DNA from: Actinomycetota bacterium
GTDB taxonomy: Bacteria > Actinomycetota > Actinomycetes > Streptosporangiales > Streptosporangiaceae
NCBI GenBank assembly: GCA_019240215.1
Contig: JAFAYQ010000027.1
Span: 30,331-94,330, forward strand
Direction of reading: 5' to 3'
Length of the DNA: 64,000 nucleotides
How positions within the stretch are numbered: the first letter of the stretch is position 1; every line of letters starts with the position of its first letter. Shown here one piece after another: positions 55,538 to 63,750 of the stretch. Both the position numbers and the translations under genes were made by a program. The notes beneath the pieces are model-generated. The model made no database searches and was not told where the DNA came from. It saw nothing but the letters and a program-made list of their open reading frames with translations.

Positions 55538-56494
55538 TCAGGCCGTGACCAGAGCCAGTACCGCTGGCAGCAGGATCAGCAGAGCCGACACCGTCGCCAG
55601 CGTCAACCGGGACACGGCCATCGCGCCCGGCCGGGGCGGGTCGAGCAGGCGCTCGACCCGGTCGGGGACGGCGCAAACGGCGGCCGCCAGACCGGGTACC
55701 GCTACCGGGCCCGGACCGGGCCCGGCCGCCCGCGGGGTGCCCGTCGCGATCGCCAGCAACGCCGTGACCAGCGCCGAACGATCGGCCGAACGGGTGGCCG
55801 CGTCGTCGGCGGCCATCTCGGCCAGCCGGGCGACCTCGGCCGCGCCCCGGGTGAACAGCGGCACCCCGGGGAACGCGGCGGTCAGGCCCCGGGTGACCGC
55901 CGCCAGCAGCGGGTGCCGGCCGCCGAGGTGCGCGCGCTCGTGGGCCAAGACCGCGGTCAGCTGCGGCCCGGTGAGGACGGCGAGGGCGCCGCTGGTGACC
56001 ACGATCGCGGCCGGCCGCCCGGCCACGCAGTAGGCGGCCGGGCGGGGGTCGTCCAGCACGACCGTTCCCGGCTGGCCCGCCAGTGCCCGGCCGGCCAGCC
56101 GGGCCGCTTCGGCGTGGGCCCGGGTCCGGTGGTGCCCGCGCTGGACCCGGTGGCAGTAGCGCCACCCGGCGGCCAGCGCCGCGATCACCACGATGATCGC
56201 CAGGGCCGTCACCGCGGCCTCGTACAGCATGCTGCGGTACACCACCGGGCTGCAGGCGCTGCCCGCCACCGACCGGCACACCGCCTGGGTCAGCGGTATC
56301 CAGCCGGCCACCGCCCGGGCGCTGACCAGGTAGACGCCGGCCAGGCCGGACACCCCGGCGCTGACCATCGCGGCCAGCCACACGACGAGCCCGAGCCGGG
56401 CGCTGGCGGCGTGGCCGGTCAGCCGGGTCAGCAGCGGGGGAGCGGTGCAGGCGACCACGACCGCGTAGCCGGACAGGACCCAGGCGGCGGTCAC
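55538..56494 (-). CDS. M56/M48-type membrane metallopeptidase (BlaR1-like peptidase part)
   Basis: A 318-aa protein with three to four N-terminal transmembrane segments, then a zinc peptidase domain with AVLAHERAHLGGRH (HExxH-type: HERAH) and the third ligand region RLAEMAADDAATRSADRSAL, and a final C-terminal transmembrane helix (LATVSALLILLPAVLALV). No penicillin-sensor domain follows, unlike BlaR1. Its GTG start overlaps the BlaI stop as GTGA. The pair forms a proteolytic switch: on a signal the peptidase triggers cleavage of the BlaI repressor. Confidence 0.9.
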   Translation of the reverse strand: MTAAWVLSGYAVVVACTAPPLLTRLTGHAASARLGLVVWLAAMVSAGVSGLAGVYLVSARAVAGWIPLTQAVCRSVAGSACSPVVYRSMLYEAAVTALAIIVVIAALAAGWRYCHRVQRGHHRTRAHAEAARLAGRALAGQPGTVVLDDPRPAAYCVAGRPAAIVVTSGALAVLTGPQLTAVLAHERAHLGGRHPLLAAVTRGLTAAFPGVPLFTRGAAEVARLAEMAADDAATRSADRSALVTALLAIATGTPRAAGPGPGPVAVPGLAAAVCAVPDRVERLLDPPRPGAMAVSRLTLATVSALLILLPAVLALVTA

Positions 56495-56856
56495 GACGGC
56501 CGCCGGGTGAGCTTGTCCAGCACGGCCCGCAGGGCGGCCGACTGCTCGCCGTCCATCGACTCGACGAAGTGGCTGAGCACCACCTCGGTGTCGCCCGCGT
56601 CGGCCAGCGCCTCGCCCATCAGCCGGGCGCTGTACTGTGCGCGGCTGGCCACCGCGGTGTACCGGTAGGCCTTGCCCTCGCGTTCCCGGGCCAGCCAGCC
56701 CTTGCGGTGCAGGTTGTCCATGGTCGACATGACCGTGGTGTAGGCGATGGAGCGTTTCTCGGCCAGCTCGCCGAAGATGTCGCGGACCGTCACCGGCCCG
56801 TCGTGCGCCCAGACGCGGTGCATGACCACCGCTTCCAGCTCTCCGAACCCGCGCAT
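56491..56856 (-). CDS. BlaI/MecI-family repressor
   Basis: A 121-aa winged-helix repressor: MRGFGELEAVVMHRVWAHDGPVTVRDIFGEL, the recognition helix AYTTVMSTMDNLHRKGWLARERE-GKAYRYTAV and a C-terminal dimerisation helix region (HFVESMDGEQSAALRAVLDKL). The cleavage zone of BlaI proteins lies between the two. It is co-translated with the M56 peptidase and faces the gene at 56942 across an operator of three TACGTA boxes. No beta-lactamase gene is in the window. Confidence 0.93.
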   Translation of the reverse strand: MRGFGELEAVVMHRVWAHDGPVTVRDIFGELAEKRSIAYTTVMSTMDNLHRKGWLAREREGKAYRYTAVASRAQYSARLMGEALADAGDTEVVLSHFVESMDGEQSAALRAVLDKLTRRPS

Positions 56857-56896
56857 CGCCCACCTCCGGCCGCAATCCTAGTTGCTACTATCCACG

Positions 56897-56924
56897 TACG
56901 TAAATAGTACGTAGTAAGTACGTA
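56897..56924. promoter_or_regulatory. BlaI operator candidate: three TACGTA boxes at 11-bp spacing
   Basis: TACGTA occurs at 56897-56902, 56908-56913 and 56919-56924, each exactly 11 bp from the next, so all three lie on the same face of the helix. They sit between the divergent blaI-type gene (start 56856) and the gene at 56942. Confidence 0.75.
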
Positions 56925-56941
56925 GATGACTGGGAGCCTCG

Positions 56942-57706
56942 ATGTCTGGAAAGAGCGCACGTGAGAACCGGCGGCAGGCCCTCGCCGCGGCCCGGAAGGC
57001 GGAGGCGAAGCGTAAGCGACGCCGCCGGCTGGCCGCCTGGACCGCGGCGGCCGTGGTGCTGGTGGGCGCGGGCACCGGGATCGGTTTCGCCGTGTCCGGT
57101 GGCGGTTCGGCCGCCGCCTCCGGCCACTACGCCGCGCTGACCACGCTGGGCAGGCTCACGGCCGCGCCCGCCCCCGGCCCGATGGGCCCCGAGCGGGTGC
57201 CGATCCCGTCGGTCCCGGTGCTGGCGTCACCGTCGGCCGCCACCGCCGGCCAGCCCATCGACGGCATATCCTGCCAGGCCAGCGAGCAGACGCTGTTCCA
57301 CATCCACACCCACCTGACGATCTTCGTCAACGGTAAGCAGCAGCAGGTTCCGGCGGGCATCGGTATCCCTCACGCCGTCGCCCAGCAGACCTCGGCGGGC
57401 CCGTTCATCGACTCCGGCAGCTGCTTCTACTGGCTGCACACCCACGCCGCCGACGGCATCATCCACATCGAGTCGCCGGTCCACCGCAGCTACACCCTCG
57501 GCGACTTCTTCGACGAGTGGCACCAGCCGCTGTCCGCCACCCAGGTCGGCCCGGCCCAGGGCAAGGTCACCACGATCATCAACGGCCAGGTCTGGAAGGG
57601 AAACCCTCGCTACGCCCCGCTCGGCTCCCACGAAAACCTCCAGCTGGAGGTGGGCGCCCCGCTGGTGACCCCCGAGTCGATCAACTGGTCGATCACCGGT
57701 CTCTAG
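56942..57706 (+). CDS. membrane-anchored hypothetical protein with HxHxH motif
   Basis: A 254-aa protein: a Lys/Arg-rich cytoplasmic start (SARENRRQALAAARKAEAKRKRRRRL), one transmembrane segment (AAWTAAAVVLVGAGTGIGFAV, about 31-51), then an extracytoplasmic domain with FHIHTHLTIFVNGKQQQVPAGIGI, two Cys (ISCQA, SCFYWLHTHAADGIIHIESP) and YTLGDFFDEWHQPLS. The His clusters look like a metal site. This domain recurs in actinomycetes and archaea without assigned function. GGGAG precedes ATG 56942. The BlaI operator upstream makes it a likely member of the BlaI regulon. Confidence 0.82.
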   Translation: MSGKSARENRRQALAAARKAEAKRKRRRRLAAWTAAAVVLVGAGTGIGFAVSGGGSAAASGHYAALTTLGRLTAAPAPGPMGPERVPIPSVPVLASPSAATAGQPIDGISCQASEQTLFHIHTHLTIFVNGKQQQVPAGIGIPHAVAQQTSAGPFIDSGSCFYWLHTHAADGIIHIESPVHRSYTLGDFFDEWHQPLSATQVGPAQGKVTTIINGQVWKGNPRYAPLGSHENLQLEVGAPLVTPESINWSITGL

Positions 57707-57902
57707 CCGGGCGCAGCCCGGCAGGATCGGCGGCGAGCAGCGCCGTCAGGTCGGCCGCCTGGCTCAGCACGCGGTCCCATCCGCGCCCGCCGGCGAAACG
57801 TGCCATCGAATGGCATAAAAGCGCCATTTGCGTGTTTATTAGCGCTAAGTGCCCCGAGGCCGGCTGCTTGACAGTCAGTCCGGTTTCTTGGAGCATCCCC
57901 CC

Positions 57903-58685
57903 ATGAAAAACGTACTCCGGGCAGTGGCGCCACAATCGGCCATGAAATTCGCTGCGTTCTGCGAGCAGAGCGTATTCGATTTCCTGTTTGGGGTATCGAC
58001 GAGGGGAAGTGTCCACCACCACGAATCCACCGTCACCAGCGGCGGCGACAACAGCTGGTACGTCGGCTGTCAGTGGCTGCCGATCCGGCGGGCGCTCCGT
58101 GCTCTTGACCCCGGCCCGTCCGACGTCTTCGTGGACCTGGGCTCGGGAAAGGGTAAGGCGACCCTCATTGCCGCGCGACTGCCTTTTCGGCGGGTAATTG
58201 GCGTTGAGATCAATGAAGATCTCACCAGTTGCGCGAAATACAATACCGATCACGCGCGATTTCGGCCCCGCGCACAAGAAGTTGAGAGTGTTAACGACAG
58301 CGTACTGTCGTGGCCGATACCGGACGACGTCTCGGTCGTTTTCATGTTCAATGCATTCATCGGTGCGACCTTTCACGCCGTGGTGCACCGGATCCTTGAA
58401 TCCTATGATCGCCGGCCGCGGAAACTGCATATTGTCTACGACAATCCATGGGAGCACGACTGGCTCTTGTCGACCGGCCGGATGGTGGTCGAGGACGTGC
58501 GGTCTCATTCCTGGCCGGCGCCCCCTCGCTGGTGGCAAGGTGAGCTGGTCATCGTCACCTACCGGGTGATCGGACCGGCCGGGACTCAATCCCCGCCACC
58601 GACCCCTGGCCGCCTTTCCCGGTCTGGCCCGGCCATCCGCAGCTGGAGTGGCGTCACCGGTCGCGCCCGTATCAGGCCCAGCTGA
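57903..58685 (+). CDS. class I SAM-dependent methyltransferase
   Basis: A 260-aa protein. The SAM-binding core is DVFVDLGSGKGKATLIAARLPFRRVIGVEINEDL with motif I GSGKG and the acidic ligand in GVEIN; DVSVVFMFNAFIGATFHAVVHRILESY and KLHIVYDNPW follow in the motif II-III positions. The substrate is unknown. The coding DNA from about 57800 to 58470 has clearly lower G+C, with codons such as ATA, AAA and TTT used more than in neighbours, which points to horizontal transfer. The final about 35 residues are Pro/Arg/Ser-rich. ATG 57903 is chosen; in-frame codons upstream lack a ribosome site. Confidence 0.82.
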   Translation: MKNVLRAVAPQSAMKFAAFCEQSVFDFLFGVSTRGSVHHHESTVTSGGDNSWYVGCQWLPIRRALRALDPGPSDVFVDLGSGKGKATLIAARLPFRRVIGVEINEDLTSCAKYNTDHARFRPRAQEVESVNDSVLSWPIPDDVSVVFMFNAFIGATFHAVVHRILESYDRRPRKLHIVYDNPWEHDWLLSTGRMVVEDVRSHSWPAPPRWWQGELVIVTYRVIGPAGTQSPPPTPGRLSRSGPAIRSWSGVTGRARIRPS

Positions 58686-58745
58686 CCCCGGTGGCTGCTC
58701 CAACGTCATTCATTCCGCTTGTGCATGGTAACGGGCCGGCCGTGA

Positions 58746-59900
58746 TCAGCTGGCGCTGCTCCGGCAGTAGAAGTTAACGAAGCCGCCGCTGGTGACGTCA
58801 CCGGGGTACATCAGCACTTCCTTGTTCGAGCATGACCCCGGATAGGACTTGCCGTTGGCGGTCATCTCCGAGGCGGTGCGCTTCTGCGACCCGAACGGCA
58901 CCGACTTGCCGCCACTGTAGGAGGCGTTGGTCCGCGCCGCGGAGAACGGGATGTTTTTCGACGGCGGAATCTGGTCGCCGCCGGTGCGCTCGGTGAAGTA
59001 GTCGACGACCTGGCCGCTGGTGCCGCCGTGCGTCACCGGGTGGTTCGGGACGTTGATGTCCAGCGTGGTCGTGCGCCCGTGGGTGACCGCCACCTGGTAG
59101 AACGACGTGTGCGCGGTCTTGTTGTAGGCCACACTGATGCTCACCGTGTCACCCGGATAGACAAAGTCCGAGCGGTCAATCTGCGGGCCATTGCAGCCGT
59201 CGTTCCCGCCACCGGAGCAGTATTCCTCCCAGAACGGGTTGCTCCCGTAATTGGATTCATTTCCGGCCCCGGCCTGGATGAGCCGGCCCGCGCTGCCCGC
59301 GTAGCTGTTGAGACCGATCCAGGTGGACATCGACCTGAGGTCGGTACCGGTCGCGGGCTGCACGAAGTGACCGGCCGCCCGCGCGTAGGGCCCGCTGCTC
59401 AATTCGTAACCGGAGAAGGAGAAGTTTCCCTTGGGCAACGCCAGCGGCGCGCGGCCGACGGCCGGCTGGTTCGCGCTGGCCGCCCCCGTCCCCGCTGACT
59501 CGGGCGCGGTGCTGGCCAGCGCGCAGAACTTCTCCGACCGGTTGATGTCGGACCTGGTGAACGGCACCACCTGGGCTTCCCACGCCTTGATGGCGGTCGC
59601 GGCCGCGGGCCGCTGCGGCAGGCCCAGCTCGGCCAGCACCGCATTGCTGGTCCTCGTGTAACTGAACCCGGCCGGGGGAGCCACGTTCTCGAAGCTCGTC
59701 CCGTTCGGCAGGTCGTAGGTGTAAGCGGTCGCGCCGCCCGGTAGCGGCTGCGCGGAAACCGCCGACAGCAGCGTCCCGCCCGGGCAGGTGACGGCGCTCT
59801 CGCCCGTCGCGCTGGCGGATCGGGCGGCCGAGGCCGAAGGGGCCGCCAGGGCCACCAGCGCCCCGGCCGCCACCACCGCGGAAAAGACCTTGCTTCGCAC
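58746..59900 (-). CDS. secreted G1-family (glutamic) endopeptidase-like protein
   Basis: A 384-aa exported protein. GTG 59900 follows GGGAGGA and starts a signal peptide (VRSKVFSAVVAAGALVALAAPSASAA). The mature C-terminal domain matches the lectin-like beta-sandwich of G1/eqolisin peptidases: NFSFSGYELSSGPYARAAGHFVQP, MSTWIGLNSYAGSAGRLIQAG, NPFWEEYCSGG, DTVSISVAYNKTAHTSFYQVAVTHG, and VDYFTERTGGDQIPP, where the Glu fits the catalytic Glu. Such enzymes act at acid pH outside the cell. Six or more Cys in the mature part (ALAS, EEYC, NDGC, GSC, FYC) could form disulfides. Confidence 0.8.
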   Translation of the reverse strand: MRSKVFSAVVAAGALVALAAPSASAARSASATGESAVTCPGGTLLSAVSAQPLPGGATAYTYDLPNGTSFENVAPPAGFSYTRTSNAVLAELGLPQRPAAATAIKAWEAQVVPFTRSDINRSEKFCALASTAPESAGTGAASANQPAVGRAPLALPKGNFSFSGYELSSGPYARAAGHFVQPATGTDLRSMSTWIGLNSYAGSAGRLIQAGAGNESNYGSNPFWEEYCSGGGNDGCNGPQIDRSDFVYPGDTVSISVAYNKTAHTSFYQVAVTHGRTTTLDINVPNHPVTHGGTSGQVVDYFTERTGGDQIPPSKNIPFSAARTNASYSGGKSVPFGSQKRTASEMTANGKSYPGSCSNKEVLMYPGDVTSGGFVNFYCRSSAS

Positions 59901-60006
59901 GATTCCTCCCAGGCCGAGGCGGCGACGGCAACCGGCGATCGCCGCCATTCGGGGAGAGTGTGGACGAAGGGAACATGTCCCCGCATGTCGTCATCGTGTC
60001 GGCAAT

Positions 60007-60255
60007 TCACCGGATACGATGAGCGAGGCGGAGCAGTTCCGGCCCGGACAGCTCGGTGGCCCGTTCCACCTCCTGCGCGTCCAGCCCGCCGGCGGTCAGC
60101 CCGCGGCCGATGAAGCGGGCCAGGGCCCGCGCGGTGGCCGGCTCAACCAGCACGGCCGAGTTCGCGTGCTGGGTGTAGTCACGCAGCCGGGCCGCCGCGG
60201 CCCCGAATCCGTCCTCGCCGTCCAGGTCGCCGTCGCCCTCGAGGCCGCCGTCCAC
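60007..60255 (-). CDS. small hypothetical protein
   Basis: An 82-aa acidic-to-neutral protein from GTG 60255 (VDGGLEGDGDLDGEDGFGAA, ARLRDYTQHANSAVLVEPAT, ARALARFIGRGLTAGGLDAQ, then EVERATELSGPELLRLAHRIR). No family recognised, no membrane segment. Codon use in the C-terminal part looks genuine. It is divergent from the HIT-like gene at 60301 with 45 bp between them, and ends 107 bp before the G1 peptidase start. The start is uncertain. Confidence 0.45.
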   Translation of the reverse strand: MDGGLEGDGDLDGEDGFGAAAARLRDYTQHANSAVLVEPATARALARFIGRGLTAGGLDAQEVERATELSGPELLRLAHRIR

Positions 60256-60300
60256 GCCGGGCAGGCGCCCTGACAGACTCCTGGCGGGAGGTGGCCTGGG

Positions 60301-61392
60301 TTGACCGCGATCACCTTCGACGGCGCCGGCGGCTGGCGATTCCCCTTCACCCCGGTCGAGCTGCGCCAGCTGTGGACCTACGGTGACGGCGAACGCACCG
60401 TCAAGGGGTACCCGTTCCCAGCCGGCCACGCCCGGGCCGGGAGCTGGGCCCTGGCCGACCCGGCCACCGGTGACCTCGGCGACGTGGTCCCGGCGGGCGA
60501 GTTCTCCCGCCGGTTCCGGCCGGTCGACGTGTTCGCCGACGTGCCCGGCCTGCCCAATTTCCTGGGCACGGTCACCGCCCCGGACGGTACCGCGCTGGTC
60601 GATCTGGTCCTCGACCGCAACCCGTTCATGCTGGCCAACGGACCGGGCCGGACCGGCCGCCCGCACACGCTCATGGTGCCCCGCCGCCATCGGGACGGAT
60701 GGTCCTCGGCCACGGCCCCGGAGCTGGCGGCCCGCGCGGCCGCGATGGCCCTGATCGCCGGCTGGTACCGCAGCCTGGACGGCGGGCACGTGGCGTTCGG
60801 GGCCAACGACAGCCCCCCCAACCTCGCCTACCGGCGTGACCGGGAGGTCGCGCGGGGAACCGCGGCCGCCCGGGACGCCGGCCCGACGATCACCAAAAAC
60901 CCCCGGCAGGAGGCGCAGCACGCCCACCTGCACGCGTTCTACCTGGAAGCCAGCGCCACCGAGAACCACGAGGCGGCCGCCCCGGGCGGGCCTCCGGTCA
61001 TGGCTGAGGGGTGGCGGGCGTTGAGCGCCGTCCTCGGCGCCGACGCGGTCCGGGTGGATCCGGGCAGCGTGCGCTTCGCCGCCGAGGCCCGCGCGGCCGC
61101 GCAACCCTGGGGCGGCAGTTACTGCTCCTACCAGCTCGGCGTCGACGGTCCCGGCTGGGTCATGCCTGATCTGGGGCCAGCCCAGGATGACTTCAACCGG
61201 CGCCTGGCCAAGGCCGACGGCCTCGAGGCAGCTCCCGACCCGAATCTGGGCGGCGCGGTCAACCTGGTCCGGCCCACTCTGGCCGCGGCCGGGCGGCGCC
61301 AGGCGGCCCAGCAGGCCATCGCTCAGCAGCGGGCGAGTTTCGCGGCGTTCCTGGCTGGCCGCGGCCTGAACCGGTTGGCGATCACCCTTTAA
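60301..61392 (+). CDS. HIT/GalT-superfamily-like protein
   Basis: A 363-aa protein starting at a TTG with GGGAGG nine bases upstream. Key segments are HTLMVPRRHRDGW (seen in HIT/Ap4A-phosphorylase-like folds), NDSPPNLAYRRDREV, and EAQHAHLHAFYLEA, an HxHxH triad that could be the nucleotidyl-accepting His site. No zinc-binding Cys pairs of classical GalT are visible. It may transfer or hydrolyse a nucleotidyl group; the exact reaction is unknown. It converges with the YeiH gene by 4 nt. Confidence 0.65.
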   Translation: MTAITFDGAGGWRFPFTPVELRQLWTYGDGERTVKGYPFPAGHARAGSWALADPATGDLGDVVPAGEFSRRFRPVDVFADVPGLPNFLGTVTAPDGTALVDLVLDRNPFMLANGPGRTGRPHTLMVPRRHRDGWSSATAPELAARAAAMALIAGWYRSLDGGHVAFGANDSPPNLAYRRDREVARGTAAARDAGPTITKNPRQEAQHAHLHAFYLEASATENHEAAAPGGPPVMAEGWRALSAVLGADAVRVDPGSVRFAAEARAAAQPWGGSYCSYQLGVDGPGWVMPDLGPAQDDFNRRLAKADGLEAAPDPNLGGAVNLVRPTLAAAGRRQAAQQAIAQQRASFAAFLAGRGLNRLAITL

Positions 61393-62504
61393 AGCGTGCC
61401 GGTCAGCGCCTGCAGGCCGAGGCTGACGGCGGCGACCGTGACCCACAACAGCGCGCCCAGCAGCAACGGCCGCGGGCCCGCCTTGCGCAGCGCGGCCACG
61501 TTGGTGGACAGGCCGATCGCCGACAGCGCCACCGCGACCAGGAACACCGACAGGTGCTCGAGCGGGCGGTGCGCGGGCGCCGGGATCAGCCCGGCCGAAT
61601 TGACCGACGCGGCCACGATGAAGCCGATCAGGAACCACGGCACCAGCCGGGTCGCGCGCCGGGCGGAAAAGGCGGCGGCCCGCCCGGCCGACGGGGTGGC
61701 GGCCGGCTCGCCGGCGCTCTGCCCGCCCGCGCCCGCCTGCCCGCGGGCGGTCAGCGCGGCCAGGCCGAGGCAGACAGGAATGATCATCAGCGTGCGGACC
61801 AGCTTGACCACCACCGCGTGGGCGGTCGCGGCCGCGCCGTAGGTGGTCGCGGTGGCCACCACCGACGACGTGTCGTTGACGGCCGTCCCGGCAAACAGGC
61901 CGAACGACTGCTGGCTCATCCCCAGCGCGTGGCCGAGCAGCGGGAAGGCCAGCACCGCGGCGATGTTGAACAGGAAAATGGTGGAGATCGCGTAGGCCAC
62001 GTCGGTCGACGCGGCCTCGATCACCGGGGCGACGGCCGCGATCGCCGACCCACCGCAGATCCCGGTGCCGACGCCGATCATCGTCCGCAGGTCGCGCGGG
62101 ATGCCGAGCAGCCTCCCGTACAGCCACGTCGCGCCCAGGCAGGCGGCCAGCGTACCCAGCATGACCGGCAGCGAGGACACTCCCACCCGCGCCGCTTCGG
62201 AGATCGACAGCTGGGCGCCGAGCAGCACCACCGAGCACTGCAGGACGAAGGTGGCCGACCACTTCACCCCGGCCGCGAACCGCTTCCCCGGCTTGAGCAC
62301 CAGGGCGATGACCGCGCCGATCAGCGCCCCGGGGACGGCACTGCCGATCAGCGGCACGTGCTCGCCGACGACGGTGGCGACGGCCGCGACGGCCAGCGCC
62401 AGGGCCAAGCCAGGCACGATTGCCCGCACCCGGCCGCCCGCCCCGGGGTGGGACGGGGCCGGCCGCACCACGGGGGTGACGGTGGGATGGGGCAGCGTTT
62501 GCAT
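61389..62504 (-). CDS. YeiH-family putative sulfate/anion exporter
   Basis: A 371-aa integral membrane protein with about ten transmembrane helices of the PSE/YeiH (UPF0324) family: VPLIGSAVPGALIGAVIALVLKPGKRFAAGVKWSATFVLQCSVVLLGAQLSI, GTGICGGSAIAAVAPVIEA, FGLFAGTAVNDTSSVVATATTYG and the closing AIGLSTNVAALRKAGPRPLLLGALLW. It is proposed to export sulfonates or anions. ATG 62504 is the best start. It is divergent from a LysR regulator, the usual YeiH/YeiE arrangement, with a palindromic operator between. Confidence 0.92.
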   Translation of the reverse strand: MQTLPHPTVTPVVRPAPSHPGAGGRVRAIVPGLALALAVAAVATVVGEHVPLIGSAVPGALIGAVIALVLKPGKRFAAGVKWSATFVLQCSVVLLGAQLSISEAARVGVSSLPVMLGTLAACLGATWLYGRLLGIPRDLRTMIGVGTGICGGSAIAAVAPVIEAASTDVAYAISTIFLFNIAAVLAFPLLGHALGMSQQSFGLFAGTAVNDTSSVVATATTYGAAATAHAVVVKLVRTLMIIPVCLGLAALTARGQAGAGGQSAGEPAATPSAGRAAAFSARRATRLVPWFLIGFIVAASVNSAGLIPAPAHRPLEHLSVFLVAVALSAIGLSTNVAALRKAGPRPLLLGALLWVTVAAVSLGLQALTGTL

Positions 62505-62560
62505 GACCGTTCCAGGCTGCCCATCCGCCTGACCAGTGGGAAGCAAGCCGCCCTTGTGGT

Positions 62561-62581
62561 GTTACAAGTTACACTTGTAAC
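62561..62581. promoter_or_regulatory. LysR-type operator between yeiH-like and lysR genes
   Basis: GTTACAAG (62561-62568) and its exact inverse CTTGTAAC (62574-62581) flank TTACA. The T-N11-A LysR pattern is contained in it. It lies 57 bp from the exporter start and 34 bp from the regulator start. Confidence 0.75.
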
Positions 62582-62614
62582 TAGGACGACGACCGGGGGC
62601 AGGCGGCGACGGCA

Positions 62615-63586
62615 ATGGACGGGACCGTCCGGGACCTGGACTCGCTCCGGGCGCTGCGCGAGACGGGCCGGCGCGGCTCGATCGCCGCCGCCGCGGCCGC
62701 GCTGGGGGTGACCCAGCAGGCGCTGTCGGCCCGGCTGCGCAACCTGGAGCGCGCGCTGGACGTGCCCCTGCTCGCCCGCACGCGGGCCGGATCGCAGCTG
62801 ACCGAGCAGGGCCGCCTGGTGGTCGGCTGGGCCGAGGCCGTCCTCGACGCCGCCGACCGCCTGGAAGCGGGGCTGCGCTCGATCCGGTCGGGGGTGTCGC
62901 ACCGGCTGGCCATCGCCGCCAGCCAGACGATCGCCGAGTACCTGGTGCCGCACTGGCTGGTCGAGCTGCGCGCCGCCGAGCAGGCCGCCGCCGAGCAGGC
63001 TGGCGGCGGCCGCTACCCGCCGACGGTGGTCGAGCTGACCGTCGGCAACTCCACCACCGTGGCTGAGCTGGTACGTGACGGGCGGGTCGGCATCGGCTTC
63101 ATCGAGACCCCGCACCGGCCGCCCGACCTGGTGACCGCGCCCCTGCGCAACGACGAGATGCTGATGGTGACCGCACCCGGCCATCCCTGGACCCGGCGGC
63201 GGCGGCCGGTGCCGCTGGCCGAGGTCGCGACCACCCCGCTGGTGATGCGTGAGGCCGGCAGCGGCACCCGGGACACGTTGACCGATCATCTGGCCGCGCA
63301 GCATCCGCCGCTCACGCCGCGGATCGCGATGGAGCTGGGCACCAGCGCCGCCGTCCGGTCGGCGATCGCGGAAGGTGTCGGCCCCGGCGTCCTCAGCCGC
63401 CTGGCCGTCCGTGACGACCTGGTGCTGGGCCGCCTGGTCGCCGTCGAGGTGGACGGCCCGCCGCTGACCAGGCCACTGACCGCCATCTGGCGGCCGGACC
63501 ACGACCCGCTCGCGCCGGAGGCGGCGCGCCTGCTGACCGTGGCCCGCGGCGTCACCGGATCGCGCTTGACGAAGACGGGCGGCTGA
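62615..63586 (+). CDS. LysR-family transcriptional regulator
   Basis: A 323-aa regulator: N-terminal winged HTH (LDSLRALRETGRRGSIAAAAAALGVTQQALSARLRNLERALDVPLLARTRAGSQLTEQGRLVVGWA) and a LysR substrate domain (LAIAASQTIAEYLVPHWLVEL, VGNSTTVAELVRDGRVGIGFIETP, AGSGTRDTLTDHLAA, ELGTSAAVRSAIAEGVGPGVLS). It is YeiE/CysB-like and is divergent from the YeiH exporter it most likely controls through the 21-bp operator. The start codon has no strong ribosome site. Confidence 0.93.
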   Translation: MDGTVRDLDSLRALRETGRRGSIAAAAAALGVTQQALSARLRNLERALDVPLLARTRAGSQLTEQGRLVVGWAEAVLDAADRLEAGLRSIRSGVSHRLAIAASQTIAEYLVPHWLVELRAAEQAAAEQAGGGRYPPTVVELTVGNSTTVAELVRDGRVGIGFIETPHRPPDLVTAPLRNDEMLMVTAPGHPWTRRRRPVPLAEVATTPLVMREAGSGTRDTLTDHLAAQHPPLTPRIAMELGTSAAVRSAIAEGVGPGVLSRLAVRDDLVLGRLVAVEVDGPPLTRPLTAIWRPDHDPLAPEAARLLTVARGVTGSRLTKTGG

Positions 63587-63604
63587 GGAAGAGTCTGCTC
63601 TTGG

Positions 63605-63620
63605 CGGCGACCGGTCGCCG
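63605..63620. terminator. 16-bp palindrome after lysR, possible terminator
   Basis: CGGCGACC is followed directly by its reverse complement, and a smaller AAGAG-TCTG-CTCTT hairpin precedes it (63589-63602). It lies 19 bp past the LysR stop. The 130 bp from here to the next gene show nothing else. Confidence 0.4.
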
Positions 63621-63750
63621 AGCTGTGGAACATCCGCCCCAGCCGGGGTTCCATCGGCGAAGGGGATTCGCCCTCTCGGTCGTCAATGTCACAGGCCATC
63701 TTCCTGCACCGCGTCGCTGGGGGACGAGGGTGTCAAGGGGAGGCTTGTCC

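Noticed and set aside
57693..57827. 44-aa minus-strand frame (MALLCHSMARFAGGRGWDRV and following) after the HxHxH gene
   Set aside because: The sequence looks somewhat gene-like and may be a remnant, but there is no promoter, ribosome site or recognisable family, and it overlaps the upstream gene.
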